A DNA stretch of 9,314 nucleotides from DASQUK01 sp046723645 (lineage in GTDB: Bacteria > Actinomycetota > Acidimicrobiia > Acidimicrobiales > VFJN01), in the NCBI GenBank assembly GCA_046723645.1, contig JBKOUY010000228.1, positions 1 through 9,314 on the forward strand, in the 5' to 3' direction. The position numbers were made by a program, and so were the translations under genes. Positions within the stretch are counted from its first letter, which is position 1. Every line of letters begins with the position of its first letter. The notes beneath the pieces were generated by a model, which was not told the DNA's origin, made no database searches, and saw only the letters and a program-made list of their open reading frames with translations. Positions 6,531 through 9,314 of the stretch are shown in pieces.

Positions 6531-7126
6531 GGGAGCGTCACCCGGGCCACACCGACCATGGCATCGCGCGTCACGAGCGCAGCCAGCTCCTCCTCGGACA
6601 GGTGCGACGTGCCCTCGGGCCGTTGGGGGAGCACGAGGTATCGGACCTCGGAGCTGCTGTCCCACACCCGGATCTCCACCTCGTCATCGAGGACCAGGCC
6701 CATCTCCGCCAGCAGCCGGCGAGGCTCGCGCACGATGCGCGCCCGATAGGCCGGATCCTTGTACCAGGACGGCGGCAAGCCGAGCACCGGCCAGGGGTAG
6801 CAGGAACACAGCGTGCATACGACGACGTTGTGCACCTTGTCGGTGTTCTCCAGCACGTCGATGTGCTCGCCCTGCGGGCCCGAGTAGCCGAGCTCGCCGA
6901 TGGCGGCCGTGCCGTCCTCGAGCAGCCTCCGCCGGTAATCGGCGTCGGTCCAGGCCTTGGCGATGACCCGGGCGCCGTTCATCGGACCCACGTCGTTCTC
7001 GTAGCGGCTGATCAGTCCATCGACCACGTTCGGGTCGATGAGCCCCCGCTCGAGAAGGAGAGATTCCAGGGCTTCGGTCCGGAGCGCGGCATCGGGATGG
7101 TCGTGCGTACGCGGCAATGCGGTCAT
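6527..7126 (-). CDS. nthA: Nitrile hydratase alpha subunit, cobalt type
   Basis: This 199-residue subunit carries the metal-binding claw VCTLCSCYPW (103-112), with Cys104, Cys107 and Cys109. The threonine in CTLCSC and the tyrosine after it are marks of the non-corrin cobalt enzymes; iron enzymes have CSLCSC followed by threonine. Downstream the typical GLPPSWYKDPAYRARIV (116-132) is intact. With the beta subunit it hydrates nitriles to amides in the cytoplasm. Cys107 and Cys109 are expected to be oxidised to sulfinic and sulfenic acid. The ATG overlaps the beta stop as ATGA, with GGAG at 7135-7138 eight bases upstream. A separate full-length beta subunit argues against thiocyanate hydrolase, whose gamma subunit has the same claw but whose other subunits are split. 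Confidence 0.97.
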   Translation of the reverse strand: MTALPRTHDHPDAALRTEALESLLLERGLIDPNVVDGLISRYENDVGPMNGARVIAKAWTDADYRRRLLEDGTAAIGELGYSGPQGEHIDVLENTDKVHNVVVCTLCSCYPWPVLGLPPSWYKDPAYRARIVREPRRLLAEMGLVLDDEVEIRVWDSSSEVRYLVLPQRPEGTSHLSEEELAALVTRDAMVGVARVTLP

Positions 7127-7785
7127 TCGAACGGCTCCAGGTAGTCGTCGTAGAGATCGAGCGTCAGCGTGAACGGCTCGGCGTCGTCACCCCACAGCTC
7201 GGTCGAGTCGAACGCCACGGCGTAGACATGCTGGGCGTTCTCGGCGATGAAGTGGGCGTGGGTGTCAGGGAGGACCTGGGCCGGATGGATCGCCGCCACC
7301 GTGCCCACATGGTCCCTCGTGTAGCGCGGAAGTCGAGTGTGTCCGGCGTGGGCGTGGGCATTCGTTCGAACGCGGTCACCGACGGCGAAGCGGGGTGACG
7401 TGTCGATCTGGCGCAAGGATCCGGCGGCGATCGGCTGGTAGTCCGGCTTGTTCGGCGTCGGATCGGCAGGCTCGTTCACGGCCTCACCGCGCAGCTTGCG
7501 CGCCCGCGCCACCACCGCTCCGGGAGCGAGCACGCCGCTGTCCACGAGCATCGTCTCCACGCACGCCAGCCATCTGCCGTAGTACCCGTCGGCCAGGTAG
7601 TCGTAGGGGTGCTGGCGATCGATCGCATGGCGCATGGCGTTTAGGTTCTGGCCGGACAGCCGGGCCGACAGAGCACCGAACGCGAACGCCTTGGCCTCCC
7701 ATGGCTCGTCGAAGACCGGTTCGTCGGGTGGGATCGTCACCGTGCCCCAGCCCTGGGTTCCGCCCATGTCGTGTATTCCGTCCAC
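7123..7785 (-). CDS. nthB: Nitrile hydratase beta subunit
   Basis: This 220-residue subunit has the usual length and begins with the canonical MDGIHDMGG. That motif fixes the start at GTG 7785, where GGGGGAGG (7791-7798) sits five bases upstream. The longer open frame reaching 8175 is non-coding leader. The N-terminal half contains EPVFDEPWEAKAF (22-34) and GYYGRWLACVETML (67-80). The C-terminal SH3-like half contains FAVGDRVR (133-140) and GHTRLPRYTRDHVG (148-161), whose arginines include those contacting the oxidised cysteines of alpha in the family. The order beta-alpha-activator matches cobalt-type operons such as those of Rhodococcus and Pseudonocardia; iron-type operons run alpha-beta-P47K. 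It is the first gene of the minus-strand operon. Confidence 0.97.
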   Translation of the reverse strand: MDGIHDMGGTQGWGTVTIPPDEPVFDEPWEAKAFAFGALSARLSGQNLNAMRHAIDRQHPYDYLADGYYGRWLACVETMLVDSGVLAPGAVVARARKLRGEAVNEPADPTPNKPDYQPIAAGSLRQIDTSPRFAVGDRVRTNAHAHAGHTRLPRYTRDHVGTVAAIHPAQVLPDTHAHFIAENAQHVYAVAFDSTELWGDDAEPFTLTLDLYDDYLEPFE

Positions 7786-7802
7786 ACGTACCTCCCCCGG
7801 AA

Positions 7803-7822
7803 GGCCAGCCCGTGTGCTGGCC
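7803..7822 (-). promoter_or_regulatory. Perfect hairpin in the nitrile hydratase leader
   Basis: GGCCAGC (7803-7809) and GCTGGCC (7816-7822) form a perfect 7-bp GC-rich stem with a six-base loop. On the transcribed minus strand it ends four bases before the Shine-Dalgarno sequence of the beta gene. It could be a DNA operator dyad or an RNA stem-loop that affects translation or mRNA stability. Which of these applies cannot be told from sequence. Confidence 0.4.
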
Positions 7823-7979
7823 ATCTTCGCGCGGGGTCGCATGTGTGGAGGAGCCGACCGGCCCGCAATTTCAGATGCCAAGGGCACCGTGATGGGGTTC
7901 AAGCGGTCCGGGCATTGCGGACACGATACGGCCAGGATGCGTCTCCGAACGCCGGGTGCGAGCCAGACTCGGGACGTGA

Positions 7980-8112
7980 CGAGAGCACATCGGCGCCGCC
8001 GACGTCTGGATCGATGAGCGGCTTGTCGTCGGGGACTCGCCGATCGACGATCGAGGCCTGTTCTTCGCCGAGCACCTCCGCGCCGGCTCGCGGTTCGACG
8101 AAGCGGATCGCG
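7980..8112 (+). pseudogene. Fragment resembling the N-terminus of a SET-domain protein
   Basis: The frame through 7998 reads WIDERLVVGDSPIDDRGLF and then FAEHLRAGS. This is very close to the opening of SET-domain proteins, where a WxDxRLxVGxSPIxGRGLFAtedIpAG pattern leads the domain. After that the similarity ends, and the frame runs to a stop without the catalytic part of the domain. There is a stop just upstream (7977-7979). I read it as a remnant of a decayed or truncated gene. The match is from memory of the family pattern, so confidence is limited. Confidence 0.4.
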
Positions 8113-8118
8113 CTCCTC

Positions 8119-8208
8119 GAACCAGCGAAGCGGTCCAGTCCGGGCGGGCAGATCGTCCTCGAGATCACCGAGCACGCTCGCGTTGACGACGACGGCGCGC
8201 TGCGGTAC
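8119..8208 (+). pseudogene. Fragment resembling part of an EAL domain
   Basis: The frame through 8146 reads GQIVLEITEHARVDDDGALR. This resembles the LEITE-centred strand of EAL cyclic-di-GMP phosphodiesterase domains, where actinobacterial members often read IVLEiTEHarVdDY. The catalytic EAL motif and the rest of the domain are absent, and the frame lacks a credible start. It is in a different frame from the SET-like fragment just upstream. A chance resemblance is possible because the stretch is only about 20 residues. Confidence 0.28.
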
Positions 8209-8340
8209 GCAGGCTGCTATTCGCCGTTGCTTACGAGATGCTCGGCTCCGCGGTCATGGCGACGGTTGTCGTCGTGGATTTCTTGGCGGTCGGCGTAGTC
8301 GATCAGCGGGCGGGGGTTGGCCAACGAAGGTCGCCGGCCA

Positions 8341-8360
8341 TTAGTCTGGTATAAGACTAA
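8341..8360. promoter_or_regulatory. Palindromic operator overlapping an extended -10 promoter
   Basis: TTAGTCT (8341-8347) and AGACTAA (8354-8360) are perfect 7-bp inverted repeats separated by six bases. The centre contains TGGTATAAG (8347-8355), an extended -10 element one mismatch from TATAAT. The dyad has the size and AT-rich character of MarR-family operators. The unit it precedes encodes a MarR regulator, so autorepression by blocking RNA polymerase is likely. The predicted transcription start near 8362 would give a leader of about 30 bases. Confidence 0.65.
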
Positions 8361-8393
8361 CAATCTGCCGGGCGCCGCTTAGGAGGTGCAGGT

Positions 8394-8762
8394 ATGACCC
8401 CGACCGAGGTGCTGGAACGGTTTGGATCCTTACTGGCGGAGGGCGATGTCCAGGAGGTGCTCTCGCTGTACGAGCCCGCCGCGGCGTTTGTCGTGGAGCC
8501 GGGCAAGGTCGTCACAGGCCATGATGCGATCGGTGCTGCACTCGAGGCCTTTGCGGCGCTGGGACCGTCGCTGCAGGGTGATACCGAGCAGGTCGTGTAC
8601 GCCGGCGGCCTTGCGTTGGTCTCGAACCGCTGGGTACTTGAGGGGACGACACCGGGGGGCAAGCCCGTGCGCCTCTCGGGCCGCAGCGCTGACGTGTTGC
8701 GTCTCGGTGACAACGGTGAGTGGCGGATCGTGATCGACGACCCCTGGGGCGGCGGTCAGTGA
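8394..8762 (+). CDS. NTF2-like (SnoaL/DUF4440-type) small protein
   Basis: This 122-residue protein starts at ATG 8394, with AGGAGG at 8381-8386. The pattern is that of an NTF2-like cone fold: an N-terminal helix (PTEVLERFGSLLAEGDVQEVLSLY, 3-26), then AAFVVEPGKVVTGHDAIGAALEAFAAL, then strands ending in SADVLRLGDNGEWRIVIDDPW (about 98-118). The GxWRIxxDxP ending is characteristic of the DUF4440/YybH-type group, whose members bind small molecules or act as simple isomerases and hydrolases, often with unknown substrate. It is the first gene after the operator and is followed by a MarR regulator. It may handle or sense the compound that releases the regulator. The fold is likely; the function is not known. 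Confidence 0.82.
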   Translation: MTPTEVLERFGSLLAEGDVQEVLSLYEPAAAFVVEPGKVVTGHDAIGAALEAFAALGPSLQGDTEQVVYAGGLALVSNRWVLEGTTPGGKPVRLSGRSADVLRLGDNGEWRIVIDDPWGGGQ

Positions 8763-8830
8763 TCGACGCCGCCGAGCGACAAACGGATTCAATTGGTGCC
8801 GCTGTGCGGGGAGCACGAGGCACACGAGGA

Positions 8831-9277
8831 GTGACCACTCGTACCGATGTCGGAGTCGTGAACCGTACGAACATCGGGTTCCTCCTGGCGAAGGCCTCCC
8901 AGCGCTGGAACGAGCTCCTCGCCGACGCGTTTCGAGCGAGCGGCCACGCCGATGTCCGGCCGGCCTATGGGTCCGTGCTCGTCCCGCTGTTCGAAGAGGA
9001 CGGCTTGCGGATGGGCGAGCTTGCCGCTCGGTCACACCTCGCGAAGCAGACGATGACCACCATGGTTCGTGTCGTCGAACGCGCCGGGTTCGTGGAACGG
9101 CGCCCCGATCCCGACGATGCCCGCGCCACGCGGGTCCACCTCACGAGTCGAGGCCACCGGCTCCGACCGCTCGCGACTCGTGAGGTCGCCCGGCTCGAAC
9201 GGCGCATCGCCGAGCGCATAGGCAACCGTCGCGCCGCGACGCTGCGTGCCATCCTCGCCGAGGTCGTAACTCTCTGA
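8831..9277 (+). CDS. MarR-family transcriptional regulator
   Basis: This 148-residue protein (from GTG 8831) has the MarR layout. N-terminal dimerisation helices (GFLLAKASQRWNELLADAF, about 16-34) lead to a winged helix-turn-helix (LRMGELAARSHLAKQTMTTMVRVVERAGFVERR, about 59-91). The wing, DPDDARATRVHLTSRG (93-108), has the typical DxRA motif, and a C-terminal helix returns to the dimer interface. The start is uncertain. An in-frame GTG at 8759 overlaps the upstream stop, but the codons between 8762 and 8830 have AT-rich third positions unlike the rest, so they look non-coding. GTG 8858 is another choice. The protein probably binds the dyad at 8341-8360 and represses its own unit. The ligand is unknown. 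Confidence 0.93.
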   Translation: MTTRTDVGVVNRTNIGFLLAKASQRWNELLADAFRASGHADVRPAYGSVLVPLFEEDGLRMGELAARSHLAKQTMTTMVRVVERAGFVERRPDPDDARATRVHLTSRGHRLRPLATREVARLERRIAERIGNRRAATLRAILAEVVTL

Positions 9278-9314
9278 CATCGCTGTCCCGGCTCCGACCC
9301 ACCCGCCAAGGGTG

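Larger units (their letters stand above)
7823..8340. other. Gene-free region of about 520 bases
   Basis: No intact gene is supported here on either strand. Frames across it are short, start without ribosome binding sites and lack family features as whole proteins. It must contain the promoter of the nitrile hydratase operon (reading left), but no convincing -35/-10 pair was found. No cobalamin-box or other known riboswitch core was recognised. It includes two short stretches that read like broken pieces of other genes, listed separately. The region ends at the operator of the NTF2-like/MarR unit. Confidence 0.6.

Noticed and set aside
6527..7785. Thiocyanate hydrolase instead of nitrile hydratase
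   Set aside because: The CTLCSC claw is shared, but thiocyanate hydrolase has its beta-like part split into two short subunits. Here beta is a single full-length 220-residue subunit starting with MDGIHDMGG.
7865..7881. Sigma-54-like -24/-12 promoter for the hydratase operon (TTGGCA and TTGC on the minus strand)
   Set aside because: The spacing between the GG and GC elements is one base too long, and sigma-54 is generally absent from actinobacteria.
8238..8354. A 38-residue frame with a hydrophobic stretch (MLGSAVMATVVVVDFLAVGV)
   Set aside because: There is no ribosome binding site, it ends within the operator of the next unit, and it matches no family I know. It could be another remnant, but the support is too weak.
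8759..8830. GTG start of the MarR gene overlapping the NTF2-like stop as GTGA
   Set aside because: It is attractive as a coupled start, but the codons that follow have mostly A or T at the third position, unlike the rest of the gene, so they are probably not translated.

Overview
The window is GC-rich DNA (third codon positions are mostly G or C, with frequent GTG starts and one TTG start) and is densely packed with short overlapping genes. This fits a high-GC actinobacterium. The beta-alpha order of a cobalt-type nitrile hydratase and a gene of the MSMEG_0572/Sll0783 family agree with that. No finer placement is possible from the sequence alone.

Region 1 (2-2823, + strand) holds two translationally coupled genes joined by an ATGA overlap. 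The first is an N-terminally truncated (by the window edge) member of the argininosuccinate lyase/fumarase superfamily with altered substrate and catalytic motifs. The second is a DUF1116 protein, the family of the AllG (YlbE) component of oxamate carbamoyltransferase. Together they suggest a nitrogen-scavenging pathway involving ureido or carbamoyl compounds, with an undefined substrate. Region 2 (2865-3503, - strand) is a HTH-cupin (XRE family) regulator. It converges on region 1 across a hairpin and diverges from region 3 across a palindromic operator candidate that begins one base from its start codon.

Region 3 (3604-5730, + strand) is a three-gene unit: a CoA-disulfide-reductase-like flavoprotein with the redox-type cysteine but a broken second Rossmann glycine motif, an unrecognised 86-residue basic protein, and a DsrE-fold MSMEG_0572/Sll0783-family 'nitrogen starvation response' protein. 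Region 4 (7785-5744, - strand) is a tightly overlapping operon: nitrile hydratase beta, nitrile hydratase alpha (CTLCSC, cobalt type), a P14K-like activator with a histidine-rich tail, and an OsmC-family thiol peroxidase-like protein. Regions 3 and 4 converge head-on across 13 bases with a strong hairpin.

Region 5 (7786-8340) has no intact gene. It carries a perfect hairpin in the nitrile hydratase leader and short decayed-looking coding fragments resembling a SET-domain protein and an EAL-domain protein. Region 6 (8341-9277, + strand) is an operator/promoter followed by a small NTF2-like (SnoaL/DUF4440-type) protein and a MarR-family regulator that probably represses its own unit.

The most interesting idea is that the window joins nitrile hydration (nitrile to amide), a nitrogen-starvation-family protein and several thiol-redox proteins (OsmC, DsrE fold, CoADR-like flavoprotein) into one nitrogen-acquisition island. 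Nitrile hydratase needs its active-site cysteines oxidised to sulfenic and sulfinic acids, so the redox genes could support its maturation or protection. That link is inference.
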